Shown: positions 1 through 9,810, counted from the stretch's first letter. The stretch is 64,000 nucleotides of DNA from JAKZVK01 sp965248255 (GCA_965248255.1 CBDFIW010000004.1:2108001-2172000); one strand, 5' to 3'. The notes: generated by a model from the sequence alone, not told the origin. Numbers and translations are program-made.

Positions 1-1
1 C

Positions 2-1933
2 CGTATCGAACGAACGACCGCGCTCGGCTATAGCTCGGCGGGTCGCGTCACCCAAGTTGGCTCCGGCATCGAGGATATCGAGATCGGCGACACGGTGGCT
101 TGCGCCGGAGCCGGCGTCGCCTCCCACGCCGAGCTGGTCGCGGTTCCGCGACGGCTGCTCGCCGCCGTTCCGGAGGGAGTCAAGCCGGAGGAAGCGGCCT
201 TCACGACCATCGGCGCGATTGCGCTGCAGGGGGTCCGCCTGGCGAAGGTCGAGCTGGGCGAGAACGTGGCGGTCATCGGCCTCGGGCTCGTGGGCCAGAT
301 CACCGTGCAACTGCTCCACGCCTCCGGCTGTCGCATCCTGGCAACGGACTTGGATCCAGCACGCGTCGACCTCGCCGCGCGGCATGGCGCCGACGTCGCC
401 GTCACGGCCGACCGTGCCGAAAGCGGTTCGTGGGCCGGCGGGCCGGCGCGAGATCCGGGCTTCGATTGCGTCATTGTCGCTGCGGACTCGTCTTCGAGCC
501 GTCCGCTCGAACTCGCCGCTTCATTGGCCCGCGACAAAGGGCGCGTCGTGGTCCTGGGCCTTGTCAAGACGGAGTTTCCGCGCGAGGAGTTCTACCGCAA
601 GGAGTTGGAACTGGTCGTGTCGCGGTCGACCGGCCCGGGCCGTTACGACCCTTCGTTCGAGATAGAAGGAATCGACTACCCCTACGCCTATGTCCGCTGG
701 ACGGAAACGCGCAACATGGAGGCCTTCCTCGACCTGCTGTCCCGCAAGCGCATCTCGGTCTCTCACCTCATCAGCCACCGCTTTTCCTTCGACGACGCGC
801 CCTCGGCCTACCGCCTACTCACGAGCGGCGCGAGCCACTTGGGGCTGGTTTTTGAATACAGAGACGCACCGGTCGCCCCAAAGGGGGCTGTCGATCTGCC
901 GAAGCGTGTGCGAACGATCCACGCAGCGACCTCCACCGGTTTCGGACTGATCGGGTGCGGCTCGTTTGCCCGTGGCGTCCTACTGCCAGCCCTGCGCCGG
1001 CAAGGGTTTCGCCCGGTGGCGCTCTCCGCCGAGCACAGTCTCTCGGCTCGAGCGGCGGGGGTGAAATTCCAGTTCGACACGGTCTGTGCGACCGCGGACG
1101 ATGTATTTGCGCGGCAGGACCTTGCCGCGGTCTTTATCGCGACCCCGCACGCGGTCCATGCTGAGCTGGCCTGCCGGGCGCTCCGTGCCGGCAAACATGT
1201 GTTTGTCGAAAAGCCGCTGGCGATCAACCGCGAGCAAATGGCCGAGGTGCGTGCGGCTTTGGAAGCCTCGTCGTCGATTCTCATGGTGGGCTTCAATCGC
1301 CGCTTCTCGCCCTTCGCGCAGAGGACGCGGCAGGTCTTGGGCGAACAGCCCGTGGCCTTCTCCTTCCACTACCGTGTAAATGCGGGCCGGGTCCCCGCCG
1401 AGCATTGGATCCTCGACCCCCTCCAGGGCGGCAGGATCATCGGCGAGGCCTGCCATTTCATCGACCTCATAACGTTCCTGGCAAACGCGAGCCTGGATGA
1501 AGTCTCGGCAGATTCCTCCGCGTACGACCCGGCGAGGGGGATCGAGGACTGCCAGATTCATTTACGCTTCGCCGGCGGCGGCGCGGGGACAATCAGCTAC
1601 GCCACAAGCAACGACGCGCCGACCGCCAAGGAGCACCTCGAGATTTGGTGCGGCAACAAAGTCATCGACATCGAAGACTTTGAACAGGCTTGGTTCTACG
1701 ACGACGGCCGCGATTGGACGCTACGCCGGCGCCGGCCGCAGAAGGGGCATCACGAGGAGCTGGCCGCCTTCGAGCAAGCCATCCTTGCCGGCGGCCCGCC
1801 GCCAATTTCCTTCGAGCATCTCGAGCGGACCACCCTCGCTTCGATCGAGGCCGTTCGCTGTCTCAAGACCGGCACGCCGTTTCACTTCCCGCGGCATGAA
1901 GATCCTCTACGTCAGTCAGTACTTTCCGCCTGA
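2..1933 (+). CDS. Bi-domain oxidoreductase (zinc-type MDR + Gfo/Idh/MocA), 5' partial
   Basis: The reading frame is open from base 2, so the N-terminus lies outside the window. The first visible residues include LGYSSAGRV and VGSGIEDIEIGDTV, typical of the GroES-like domain of medium-chain dehydrogenases. A Rossmann motif VAVIGLGLVGQI lies near visible residue 90. A second Rossmann fold starts near residue 312 with GLIGCGSFARG and continues with the EKPLAI motif of the Gfo/Idh/MocA family. This two-domain fusion is known from bacterial polysaccharide loci, where it is thought to act on a sugar or sugar nucleotide; the substrate is unknown. The 3' end overlaps the next gene by about 38 bases, indicating co-transcription with the glycosyltransferase. 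Confidence 0.88.
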   Translation, partial: RIERTTALGYSSAGRVTQVGSGIEDIEIGDTVACAGAGVASHAELVAVPRRLLAAVPEGVKPEEAAFTTIGAIALQGVRLAKVELGENVAVIGLGLVGQITVQLLHASGCRILATDLDPARVDLAARHGADVAVTADRAESGSWAGGPARDPGFDCVIVAADSSSSRPLELAASLARDKGRVVVLGLVKTEFPREEFYRKELELVVSRSTGPGRYDPSFEIEGIDYPYAYVRWTETRNMEAFLDLLSRKRISVSHLISHRFSFDDAPSAYRLLTSGASHLGLVFEYRDAPVAPKGAVDLPKRVRTIHAATSTGFGLIGCGSFARGVLLPALRRQGFRPVALSAEHSLSARAAGVKFQFDTVCATADDVFARQDLAAVFIATPHAVHAELACRALRAGKHVFVEKPLAINREQMAEVRAALEASSSILMVGFNRRFSPFAQRTRQVLGEQPVAFSFHYRVNAGRVPAEHWILDPLQGGRIIGEACHFIDLITFLANASLDEVSADSSAYDPARGIEDCQIHLRFAGGGAGTISYATSNDAPTAKEHLEIWCGNKVIDIEDFEQAWFYDDGRDWTLRRRRPQKGHHEELAAFEQAILAGGPPPISFEHLERTTLASIEAVRCLKTGTPFHFPRHEDPLRQSVLSA

Positions 1934-3179
1934 GATCGGAGCCCCCGCTGTACGCGTCTCCGAGATGAGCGCGCATTGGCGGGATTGGGGCGAGGACGTC
2001 AGGGTCCTGACCGGCTTTCCGAACCATCCCGAGGGAAGGATTCACCCCGGCTACCAAGCCGCGTTTCGACGCGGCGCGCATACCGAAATGTTTCGGGGCG
2101 TGCAGGTCTATCGCACCTGGCTGTACCCGACCGCCAACAAGGGAGTATTCCGCCGCAGCGCCAACTATGCCAGCTTCATGCTCTCGGCGATTGCACGGGG
2201 AAGCCGGTTGCGCTTCCAGCCCGACGTGGTGATCGGGACTTCGCCGCAACTGCTCTGTGCCGCCGCGGCGGCGAGGCTGGCCCGGCGATTCCGGGCCCGC
2301 TTCGTGCTGGAGGTGCGCGACCTGTGGCCGGAGTCTCTCGAAGCGGTTGGCGTTTGCTCGCCGGGGTCGATGCCGTACCGCGTGCTGGACCGCATCGCCT
2401 CCCGCCTTTACCGCAGCGCCTGGAAGATCGTCGTCGTGACCGAGGCATTCCGTGACGCGCTCGTCGGGCGCGGGGTGGCCGCGACAAAGATCGAGGTGGT
2501 CAAGAACGGGGTCGACACGTCCTTGTTTCACCCTGAAGCCCCGCCGTCTCGTTGGGTTTGCGCACAGGAATCACTACGAGGGAAGTTCATCGTTTCCTAC
2601 ATCGGCACCCACGGCCTGGCGCATGCGTTAGAGACGGTTCTCGACGCGGCCGCTTTGCTGCGAGAGGAAAAACAGATCCACTTCCTGCTCGTGGGCGGCG
2701 GAGCCCGCCTGGACGATCTGAAGCGCCGCCAAACCGAACTCGGTTTGGACAACGTCAGCTTTGCGGGCCCGCAACCCTGGGCCGACATTCCGTCCTACCT
2801 CAGTGCATCGGGCCTCTCGATCATTCACTTGGCCCGCAACCCGGTCTTCCGGACGGTCATCCCGTCAAAGATGTTCGAAGTGATGGCGGCAGGCCGGGCG
2901 ATCGTGCTGGGCGTGGAAGGCGAGGCACGCGCCATTCTGGAAGACGCGGACGCGGGTTGGGCTGTCGAGCCGGAATCACCGCGGGCGATGCGGGACGCCG
3001 TCCTCGCGCTCTATCGCGACCCGGAGCGGCGCAAGGGGCTGGGCCGAAACGGCCGCGACTATGTGTGCCGCACCAGCTCCTATCGCGCCCGTGCCCGGGA
3101 TTACCTGACCGTGCTGCAAAGCGAGCCCGGCGGCCGGCGCACCCGAGACGCGACAATAGCCCAAGGCACGCCCGGCTAA
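1896..3179 (+). CDS. GT4-family glycosyltransferase (WbuB-like)
   Basis: The protein is 427 residues from the ATG inside the end of the upstream gene; the same frame is open further upstream but only antisense-like residues are there. It begins MKILYVSQYFPPEIGAPAV, the usual GT-B N-terminal strand of WbuB/WcaI-type transferases. The C-terminal half contains KIEVVKNGVDTSLF and SKMFEVMAAGRAIVLG, the sugar-nucleotide binding region of family GT4. It is expected to add a sugar to a lipid-linked intermediate at the cytoplasmic face of the membrane. Its place between a bi-domain oxidoreductase and a heparinase-like protein marks an exopolysaccharide locus. Donor and acceptor cannot be read from the sequence. 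Confidence 0.88.
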   Translation: MKILYVSQYFPPEIGAPAVRVSEMSAHWRDWGEDVRVLTGFPNHPEGRIHPGYQAAFRRGAHTEMFRGVQVYRTWLYPTANKGVFRRSANYASFMLSAIARGSRLRFQPDVVIGTSPQLLCAAAAARLARRFRARFVLEVRDLWPESLEAVGVCSPGSMPYRVLDRIASRLYRSAWKIVVVTEAFRDALVGRGVAATKIEVVKNGVDTSLFHPEAPPSRWVCAQESLRGKFIVSYIGTHGLAHALETVLDAAALLREEKQIHFLLVGGGARLDDLKRRQTELGLDNVSFAGPQPWADIPSYLSASGLSIIHLARNPVFRTVIPSKMFEVMAAGRAIVLGVEGEARAILEDADAGWAVEPESPRAMRDAVLALYRDPERRKGLGRNGRDYVCRTSSYRARARDYLTVLQSEPGGRRTRDATIAQGTPG

Positions 3180-3236
3180 TGGGGCGTCACTTCCGGGACA
3201 CGGCGATCATTCAACGAAGGGCCCTGGGACAACGCA

Positions 3237-5071
3237 TTGTGGTTGCCGGAGACAATCGAGAACTACTACTACTCGTTCCGCTATCTCAGGACGCGGGAAA
3301 TCCTCGGCCGCGTGCGCTACCTGTCGCTGAATCTCCTGTATCGGGCTCTGCCCAGGCTGAGAATGACGAGGGCCATCCAGCGGGCTTGTGACCTGGCCGC
3401 CGGCAAAGTCGGTCCGGCGCGAACCTTCCAATACCCCGAGGCCGCGGGCCATCTCTTCGGCGGCTACGAAGCCGAGAGGCGCTTCCGCTTCCTTGAGGAG
3501 ACCATGAGCTTCGGAGGCGGTTACGATTGGAATCCGGCCGGTAAGCTGCTGCCCTGGAGGTTCCCCCTGAACTACTTTGACTGGGCCCCGCGACTCGCGA
3601 CGGAAGGCCGGCAGGACGAGTTGTCCGAGCAAATCGACTCCTGGATCCGTCTGAATCCTGCCGGCCCCCGGCCCCCTTGGCACCCCTACCCGACGTCCCT
3701 GCGAATCGTGAACTGGATTCGTGCGCTGGTCGTGATGGACAAGCGGCACGATTGTCCCTCATGGATACGGTCGCTGTCGCGCCAGGCCGCCTTCCTCGAG
3801 GGCAACCTCGAATTCCACCTCGGCGGGAACCACTTGATCGAAAACGCCTTCGCGCTCCTCGTAGCAGGGCTCTTCTTTCACGGAACGGCGGCGAGCCGCT
3901 GGGAGCGTAAGGGGCTTGCTCTGCTGGCGGCGGAGCTCGGCGAGCAAGTATTGCCCGACGGCGGTCACTTCGAACGCTCCCTCTCCTACCACTTCCGTGT
4001 AAACCAGGTTTGCCGGGAGGCGATCCGGCTGCTGCTTGCCAATCAGCGGCAGGCGCCTCGAACCCTGTACGACGTGCATGAGAGAATGTCTTCTTTCACC
4101 GAGTCCGTGCGTCATCTTGACGGCAACGTGCCCCTTTTCCATGACGCGCGGTGGATCGAGGACGAGGATTGGGACCGCTTTCACCGTCTGAAGACCGGAC
4201 TCCCCCCGCCTCCATGACGGGGAACCGGAGGGCGCGACCGTTTGACCTCCTCCAATACCCCTCCAGCGGCTATTACATCCTTGACCAGCCGGCGGGACGC
4301 CTCATTGCGGACTACGGGGCTCCCGGCTCAAGCTACAACCCCGGACATCAGCACGCCGGCATCTTCGGCTACGAAATCTCCGCTGACCAGGGCCGGGTCA
4401 TCGTCGATACAGGAGCGTCCAGCTACGAGGCCGGCGCCGAGCGCGATTCCCTGCGAGGGACGGCAGCGCACAACACGATCCGGGTCGATGAAACAAACCA
4501 GTTCCGGGTCTGGGGGGCATTCCGTGTCGGGCGCCGGGCGTTCGTTCATGACGTGCAGGCGCGGTCCGGCCGAGGTTGGCACAGTATGACCGGCCTGCAC
4601 GACGGTTATAGGCACGTCGGGGTCATCCACCGTAGAACCATCATCGGTCTGGAAGGCGCCGGTTGGCTTGTTACGGACTTTCTCAGGGGCGGCGGGTGTC
4701 ACACGGTCGAGAGCTTCATCCACCTGCATCCCGGCATCGAGCCTGAGGGCATCGAGCCGGGGCGCCGTGGCCCCAAGGTGGCTCTGGCCCCGCTGGGCTG
4801 GACGCTGGCCGCCGTCCGCATGCCACCCCTGCAAGTCAAGCATCACCAATACTCTACGCGCTTGGGTGATCGACAGCCCTCACAGACGCTTTTCGTCAAC
4901 AGCCGGGTGGAACCGCCTCTCCTGTGGGCCTACTGGATCGCCCCTTTCGGGCCCGAGCAAGTCCACTGGGAGACCTCGGGCGGCGGCATTTTGGTCCTCA
5001 CCGCGGGTGAAAAACGGTTCCACATAAACCTTTCCGAGGAGGGGCCTATTGAAACTACCCTAGAAATCTAG
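3237..5071 (+). CDS. Heparinase II/III-like polysaccharide lyase family protein, frameshifted
   Basis: Two overlapping frames make up one gene. The first (3237-4217) carries the alpha-helical toroid half, with ENYYYSFRYLRTREILGRV at the start and LGGNHLIENAFALLVAG in the middle. The second (to 5071) carries the beta-sandwich half, with PFDLLQYPSSGYYILD and GHQHAGIFGYEIS. Restoring one base in the C6 run near 4208 joins them into about 611 residues. The start is a TTG in frame 57 bases after the glycosyltransferase stop; no ATG fits. Such proteins occur in exopolysaccharide loci as predicted lyases or polymer-modifying enzymes. Whether the one-base loss is real or an assembly error cannot be decided here. 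Confidence 0.82.
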
Positions 5072-5163
5072 TAAGTTAACTACATAAACCGAACATCCCG
5101 CAGAGCGAAGAATTGGTGCTAAAGATCCCCTCGATCGCCTTCGTTCGGATCTAACAGGTTGGG
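5072..5163 (+). other. Short intergenic region before the WecA-like gene
   Basis: This 92-base gap separates the heparinase-like gene from the phosphoglycosyl transferase. It is more AT-rich than its surroundings. No clear terminator hairpin or promoter pair is seen. Confidence 0.3.
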
Positions 5164-6689
5164 ATGAACAGCCTTCTCTACCTCGCTATACTCTCATTCT
5201 CGATCTGCTTCCTGCTGACTCCGCTCGTTCGGAATCTGATGCACCGGGTCGATGTGCTTGACCGGCCCGACCGCCGCCGCAAGATTCACACACAGCCTAT
5301 TCCGAGACTCGGCGGCGTCCCGATCGCCTCCGCCGTAGTGATCTCTCTGGCGGTGTTCTCCCTGATCCCCGATGCCGAGACGCGGCTTTTTCGGAGCGTG
5401 CTGGGGCAGATCACACCGTTGCTGCCGGCCGCCTGTCTCGTCTTTGTGCTTGGGTTGTTGGACGATCTCTACGACCTGCGGCCGTGGCAGAAGCTATCGG
5501 GGCAGCTGGCCGCCGCGACTTGGATCTACGTCTACGGTTTTCGGATTGAGTCGATTGCGGGCGTCCCATTCGGAGACGCTTACTGGATCACCTACCCGCT
5601 CACCGTGGCCTGGCTGCTGCCTGTACGAACGCCTTCAATCTCATCGATGGGATCGACGGGCTGGCTTCCGGAGTCGGGTTCTTCGCCACCGCGACGATGA
5701 TGATCTCGGCGCTCTTGCACGGCAACACGGAACTGTTGATTCTGACGGTGCCTCTTGCCGCGGCCTTGCTCGCGTTCCTGCGGTACAACTTCAATCCGGC
5801 TTCGATCTTTCTCGGTGACAGCGGCAGTCTGCTGATCGGATTCCTGCTGGGTTCCTACAGTATCGTCTGGTCCTACAAATCCGCCACCATTCTCGGCATG
5901 ACGGCGCCCATCCTGGCATTGAGTTTTCCCATCGCCGAGACGGTGATCTCGGTGGCCCGGCGAATGCTGCTGGGCACTCCGCTGTTCGGCGCCGATCGCG
6001 GGCACATTCACCACCGGCTGCTCGAGCGCGGCCTGGGACCCAAGCAGGTCGCCGTCCTCATCTACGCGATCGCCGGACTGAGCGCCGGCGTGGCCCTGAT
6101 TATGTCCACCCCCGAAGCGCGCGACAAGGGGGTCATCCTCATCCTGTCTTGCATCGTCTCCTGGATCGGCTTTCAGCATCTCGGCTACACGGAATTCGGT
6201 TCGGCGCGCAAGATCATCCTCGGCGGGACGGTTTCCAAACTCGTGGCGGCTGACGTGCGCCTGCGAACGTTCAGCCGTGAGATGGACCACGCGAAATCTC
6301 TCGACGCCTGCTGGGACCTGACCATCTCGGCGTTGGGGGACCTCGACTTCGATCAGGTGTCGCTCGAACTGCCCGCGAAGGGCAACGACATGCCGCTACG
6401 GTGGCGGCAAGTCTTGCACGCCGAGCGGATCGGCCTGCGCCCGGAAGAGTGTTGGACCCTCCGGATCCCCTTGCTGGCCGAAGACGACGGGTATGTCGAG
6501 ATCTCCCGCCACCTGGACCGGGGCGAGGGCTATCTGGTAGTGCATCCGATCGTTGAGACCGTGCGGCGTGTCTTCCCGCGCCACATTATCGAGCACCGCA
6601 ACATGCTGGCTACGCTGTACGGAACGCGTAAACCTGAAGCTGCCGACAGGGAGCCGGTGACCGCTCGCGCCGCGGGTGCGGGGGTTTAG
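5164..6689 (+). CDS. WecA/MraY-type polyprenyl-phosphate phosphoglycosyl transferase, frameshifted
   Basis: This is a multi-pass membrane enzyme expected to transfer a sugar-1-phosphate to undecaprenyl phosphate, the first step of polysaccharide assembly. The family motifs appear in order: LGLLDDLYDLRPWQKL, NAFNLIDGIDGLASG, FLGDSGSLLIG and GADRGHIHHRLLERG (HIHH). The first motif is in the 5164-5700 frame. The NAF motif is readable only in the next frame, starting at the TGT at 5622, so one base is missing near 5620. Restoring it gives about 508 residues. The last 150 or so residues form a cytoplasmic extension not needed for catalysis. The gene fits the exopolysaccharide locus to its left. 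Confidence 0.87.
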
Positions 6690-6857
6690 AGTCTATGTGA
6701 AAACCCCCACAGGGACGTCTGGCGGCATGACACGTCCAGCCCGCGTAGCCGGCTCTGTCTGGATGTGGCCCACACCCTTGCATCGCTGAGGTGCAGTCCG
6801 TTACGCAACGCAGGGGCGTAGCGTGCGACGCCGGACGGTTCCGCTGTGCGGGACTCC
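6690..6857. other. Intergenic region between convergent genes
   Basis: This 168-base stretch lies between the 3' ends of the WecA-like gene (plus) and the exported methyltransferase (minus). No protein-coding gene and no strong terminator hairpin was recognised. Confidence 0.3.
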
Positions 6858-7619
6858 TCAGCGCTGTTTCGCGTCTTGGAAAACTTGGATGTGCTGCGTG
6901 GGTAGGAAGTCCATTCGTTCGGCAAGCCGAAAGCCCATCGGCTCCAACTCCGAGCGCACTTCCTCGGCCGTCATCTTGTGAAGCGCCGAGATCGGCACGT
7001 CGGGGTCCTCTTTGCGGTACTCGATGATCACTACCCGGCCGTCGGGTTTGAGAGAGCGCCGGACGTGCTCCATCATCGCTTCGGGGAAGGCCAACTCGTG
7101 ATAGACGTCGACCAGCAATACAAGATCGACTTCTCCCGAAGGCAAAAGAGGATTGTCGGGCTCGCTTAACACGACTTGGACGTTGTCGACGCCGCGCTCG
7201 GCAAGGTTTGCGTGCAGCCGCTCGAGCATGCCGGGTTGGATGTCGACCGCGATCACCCGGCCCGCCGAACCCACCCGCTTCGCCAGCCGCCACGTGAAGT
7301 AACCCACGCCGGCACCGAGGTCGACGATGGTCGCTCCGTTGGCGATGTTCAGGGATTCGACAACCCGGTCGGGCTGCTCTTCGGCATCCCGCTCGGGCCG
7401 GGTCAGCCAACCGGCATGCGCGACGCTGAGAACCGGTGCGATTTGCCGCCGCTTGATTAGCTTGCCGATCTGCAGCGGGCGGCGCTCGTTTGCATTTGCG
7501 GCCTCGCCGGCTGGCGGCTCGACCCGCGCCGCGCTGGGGCCACCGCAGGCCCACGCGGGCAGCAGAGCGAGTGCCAACGTCAGGGCCAACACCGCTTGGT
7601 CTCGATTCCGTTTTCGCAT
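6858..7619 (-). CDS. Class I SAM-dependent methyltransferase with N-terminal signal peptide
   Basis: The protein is 253 residues. Residues 1-25 look like an export signal: two Arg/Lys clusters, a hydrophobic stretch VLALTLALALLPAWA, then CGG. The Cys could be lipidated, but Trp at position -2 makes a poor lipobox. A class I methyltransferase fold follows, with motif I TIVDLGAGVGYFTWRLA near residue 95 and later VDLVLLVDVYHEL and RRSLKPDGRVVIIEYR. Similar proteins with export signals are found in several soil and marine phyla. Since SAM is cytoplasmic, the role outside the membrane is unexplained. The gene runs in the same direction as the aldolase gene, whose stop lies 36 bases upstream. Confidence 0.8.
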   Translation of the reverse strand: MRKRNRDQAVLALTLALALLPAWACGGPSAARVEPPAGEAANANERRPLQIGKLIKRRQIAPVLSVAHAGWLTRPERDAEEQPDRVVESLNIANGATIVDLGAGVGYFTWRLAKRVGSAGRVIAVDIQPGMLERLHANLAERGVDNVQVVLSEPDNPLLPSGEVDLVLLVDVYHELAFPEAMMEHVRRSLKPDGRVVIIEYRKEDPDVPISALHKMTAEEVRSELEPMGFRLAERMDFLPTQHIQVFQDAKQR

Positions 7620-7655
7620 GCCGAGTCCGTCTCGATCGTCTAGACCCTGGCTCGT

Positions 7656-8576
7656 CTACACGCCGACACGCTCGGGTGTTAACAGCCCCGTGCGCGTCAT
7701 CAACGCTTCCAGGTCCGCCCGGTCGTCGTCGCTGAGCTCGATCAGCGGCAGCCGCACGCGGCCGCCCTTGAGCCCGGCTAGGTTCATGGCCGTCTTGACC
7801 ATCGAGCACTTGTAGCCGGGACGCCGGTTGCGGATCTCATAGAACGGCACCACGATTTCATCGAGAATCTGCTTGACCCGCTCGAAGTTCCCTGCGCGCG
7901 CCTGGTCCTGAATCTCCGCCGTGATGTGCGGCATGAAGCAAGCCAGCCCCGAGGTGAACGTGTGGACGCCGTGCTGCCAATAGCTCGGCACGAACGGCTC
8001 CGCCATGCCGTTGACCCAGTAGTAGCGGTCGCCGAACCGGCCTCGCACGTTCAGGTAGTGCGACAAGTTGCCGTTCTCGTCCTTGACCATGCAGATGTTC
8101 TCGACCGCCGCGAGCCGATCGAGCAGCGAGAGCGGCAGCACGCCGCTCCACTTGGTCTGATAGAGGAAGGCGGGCAGCTCGGCGGCCTCGGCCACGCGCT
8201 GGTAGTAACCGGCCAGGCCCGGCTCGTTCATGTCGGGCGAGTAGGGAGCCATGATGATCACCGCATCGGCCCCGGCCTGGCGCGCGATGCGCGCCTGCGC
8301 CTCAGCGGTTCGCAGCGTCTGCCCCACGCCGAAAACAAGGCCTTTTTTGCCTCGGACGAGGCCTCCGGCGATTTCCGCCAGCTCGCGGTATTCGTCGAGC
8401 GTCAGCGATTGCATTTCGCCGTTGCTGCCACAGAAGGCCAGCGCCGCCAGGGGCGTATCGAGCATGAATTCGACGTTGCTCTGGAACGCCCCGCCGTCGA
8501 ACTCCCCGGCCTCGGAAAAGGGCGAGACGGGAAAGCCGATCATCCCCGGGAAGCGATCAAGTAATGGGTTTTCCAT
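7656..8576 (-). CDS. Dihydrodipicolinate synthase/N-acetylneuraminate lyase family aldolase
   Basis: The protein is 306 residues from the ATG at 8576, preceded by the SD-like AAGG; the longer frame to 8648 adds a low-complexity, Arg-rich tail unlike the family. It is a TIM-barrel class I aldolase. The Schiff-base lysine is K165 in CMVKDENGN, and Y139 in FLYQTKW is at the usual catalytic tyrosine position. The GSNGEMQSLTLDEY segment near residue 50 matches the pyruvate-binding strand (GTTGE in canonical enzymes). Divergence from lysine-pathway DapA suggests sugar-acid or hydroxyproline-type catabolism rather than lysine synthesis, but the substrate is not determined. Confidence 0.85.
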   Translation of the reverse strand: MENPLLDRFPGMIGFPVSPFSEAGEFDGGAFQSNVEFMLDTPLAALAFCGSNGEMQSLTLDEYRELAEIAGGLVRGKKGLVFGVGQTLRTAEAQARIARQAGADAVIIMAPYSPDMNEPGLAGYYQRVAEAAELPAFLYQTKWSGVLPLSLLDRLAAVENICMVKDENGNLSHYLNVRGRFGDRYYWVNGMAEPFVPSYWQHGVHTFTSGLACFMPHITAEIQDQARAGNFERVKQILDEIVVPFYEIRNRRPGYKCSMVKTAMNLAGLKGGRVRLPLIELSDDDRADLEALMTRTGLLTPERVGV

Positions 8577-8608
8577 GCCTTGGATCTTCTCAAACCATCG
8601 ACGCCGCG

Positions 8609-9736
8609 TCAAACCGGGACGCCGCCTTGTAAAGACACCGCCCTGCATGGACGAGACGCCGCCCGGCAGCGTTCCAGCGTGTGGCTACTAGCTCCGGGGG
8701 CCGGGCCAAGACCAAGCATCGACAGGAGTGTCGATGCGGCAGACGTGGGCGTCCGCGCCACCTTGGGAGCGGATGTGCTCGCTTTGGGCGCACTGGGCGC
8801 GTAGGGCCTCATGTTGTTCGTTGGCCTCGACGTTGATTTTGCGGTTTTGGTGGCTGTTAGCTCCCTAGGACCTCCATCGCCAGACGGCGCGGATCGGGCG
8901 CCGCGGGGGTGCGGCGGGTTCCGTAGTTGGTCCGAATGGCTTCGGCCTGGCTCAAACCCTTTTGTTTCAAGTGGCTTTGGCTTTGAGTATGTCTTTTGAA
9001 ACTCAGGCGTGATTCGTGACCCGTGATCCGTGAATCGTGATTCGTATTTCGGACGGCCGCTGGTCGCGGATGGAGTGTTTGCGCGGAAGCCGATTGGGTC
9101 GGAGCTTTGCGCCGTCTCGGCCGGTGGCTCGTAGCGCTCGGATTGCGGTTGCATCGGGTCGGGCGTGTTGTAAGGGTCCGGGTCGGTTGGGATCGGACGG
9201 TGGGTCGCGCCGTTCCAGGAGAGGTTCTCGCCGCAGGCCGCTTCGTCGGCGCGGAGTTGCCGGATCATCTTCAGACAGCGCATCATGTCGCGGTTTGCCT
9301 GGGTCCGGTAGCGGGCCAGCGTGGCGAGCGAAGGCATGTGGTCCTGCATGCCCTTGCCCAGGAGTTGGTTCTCGCCGTCGCGGCCCGGCAGGATCGAGTC
9401 GGGATAGTGTTTGCGGTCGAACCGGCTGGTGCTGGTGTAGGCCTGCATGATGAGGCCGGCCTCGATGCGTGTAAGGCGGAGGAGGCGCCAGTCGGCGTCG
9501 GCGATCTGGCGCACGAGGCGGAACTCGATGTTGTTCTTGGGGAAAAGGTTTTCCTCGAGTTCCTGGAAGGAGCGGTCGTATTCGGCCTGGTCTTCGTCGG
9601 CGGTGACGGCGTCTCTTGCGAGCAGGCCGTGCTTGATGCCGTTCTTCGACGAGCGGGCTTTGCCCTCGGCGGTGCGGGGGCCGGTGGACTTTTTCGCGTT
9701 TTCGCGATTCGCCCTGCGTTGTTTGTCTGAGATCAT
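8609..9736 (-). CDS. HGL-family conserved protein of unknown function (STGPRTxEGK N-terminus)
   Basis: The protein is 375 residues. Residues 8-38 carry the hallmark NRENAKKSTGPRTAEGKARS followed by SKNGIKHGLLA. In my recollection this family is common and multicopy in Acidobacteriota, with no known function. Residues 40-160 look alpha-helical. The C-terminal half is Pro/Ser/Arg-rich and probably disordered. The segment RFTDHGSRIT is encoded by the GTGATCCGTGA-type repeats at about 9010-9045, so junk-like repeats have been read into the coding region, and the true C-terminus may be shorter. The start ATG at 9736 follows GAGGTGACAAG, a good ribosome binding site. The leader holds two strong hairpins (separate entry). 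Confidence 0.7.
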   Translation of the reverse strand: MISDKQRRANRENAKKSTGPRTAEGKARSSKNGIKHGLLARDAVTADEDQAEYDRSFQELEENLFPKNNIEFRLVRQIADADWRLLRLTRIEAGLIMQAYTSTSRFDRKHYPDSILPGRDGENQLLGKGMQDHMPSLATLARYRTQANRDMMRCLKMIRQLRADEAACGENLSWNGATHRPIPTDPDPYNTPDPMQPQSERYEPPAETAQSSDPIGFRANTPSATSGRPKYESRFTDHGSRITPEFQKTYSKPKPLETKGFEPGRSHSDQLRNPPHPRGARSAPSGDGGPRELTATKTAKSTSRPTNNMRPYAPSAPKASTSAPKVARTPTSAASTLLSMLGLGPAPGASSHTLERCRAASRPCRAVSLQGGVPV

Positions 9737-9755
9737 CTTGTCACCTCACCAATGC

Positions 9756-9810
9756 AAAAAGCCGCGCGGTAGGCCCGCGCGGCTCGGTAACGCCGGCCAT
9801 TGGGCCGGCG
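9756..9810 (-). terminator. Tandem hairpin leader with terminator-like stem before the HGL gene
   Basis: Read on the minus strand, an 8-bp stem (9803-9810 with 9791-9798, loop of 4) is followed by a perfect 10-bp stem (9775-9784 with 9760-9769, loop of 5) and then a run of five T. The second stem plus U-run has the form of an intrinsic terminator. It ends about 20 bases before the ATG at 9736, with the ribosome binding site in between. This position suggests leader attenuation rather than a terminator of some other gene. No leader peptide was recognised. Confidence 0.55.

Noticed and set aside
6610..7809. A 399-codon minus-strand open frame across the WecA end and the exported methyltransferase
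   Set aside because: It is Arg/Ala-rich with no family motif and overlaps the methyltransferase gene in another frame; typical GC-rich shadow frame.
9005..9050. GTGATTCGTGACCCGTGATCC-type phrases as a CRISPR or iteron array
   Set aside because: Units are short, imperfect and without spacers, and lie within the coding frame of the HGL gene.
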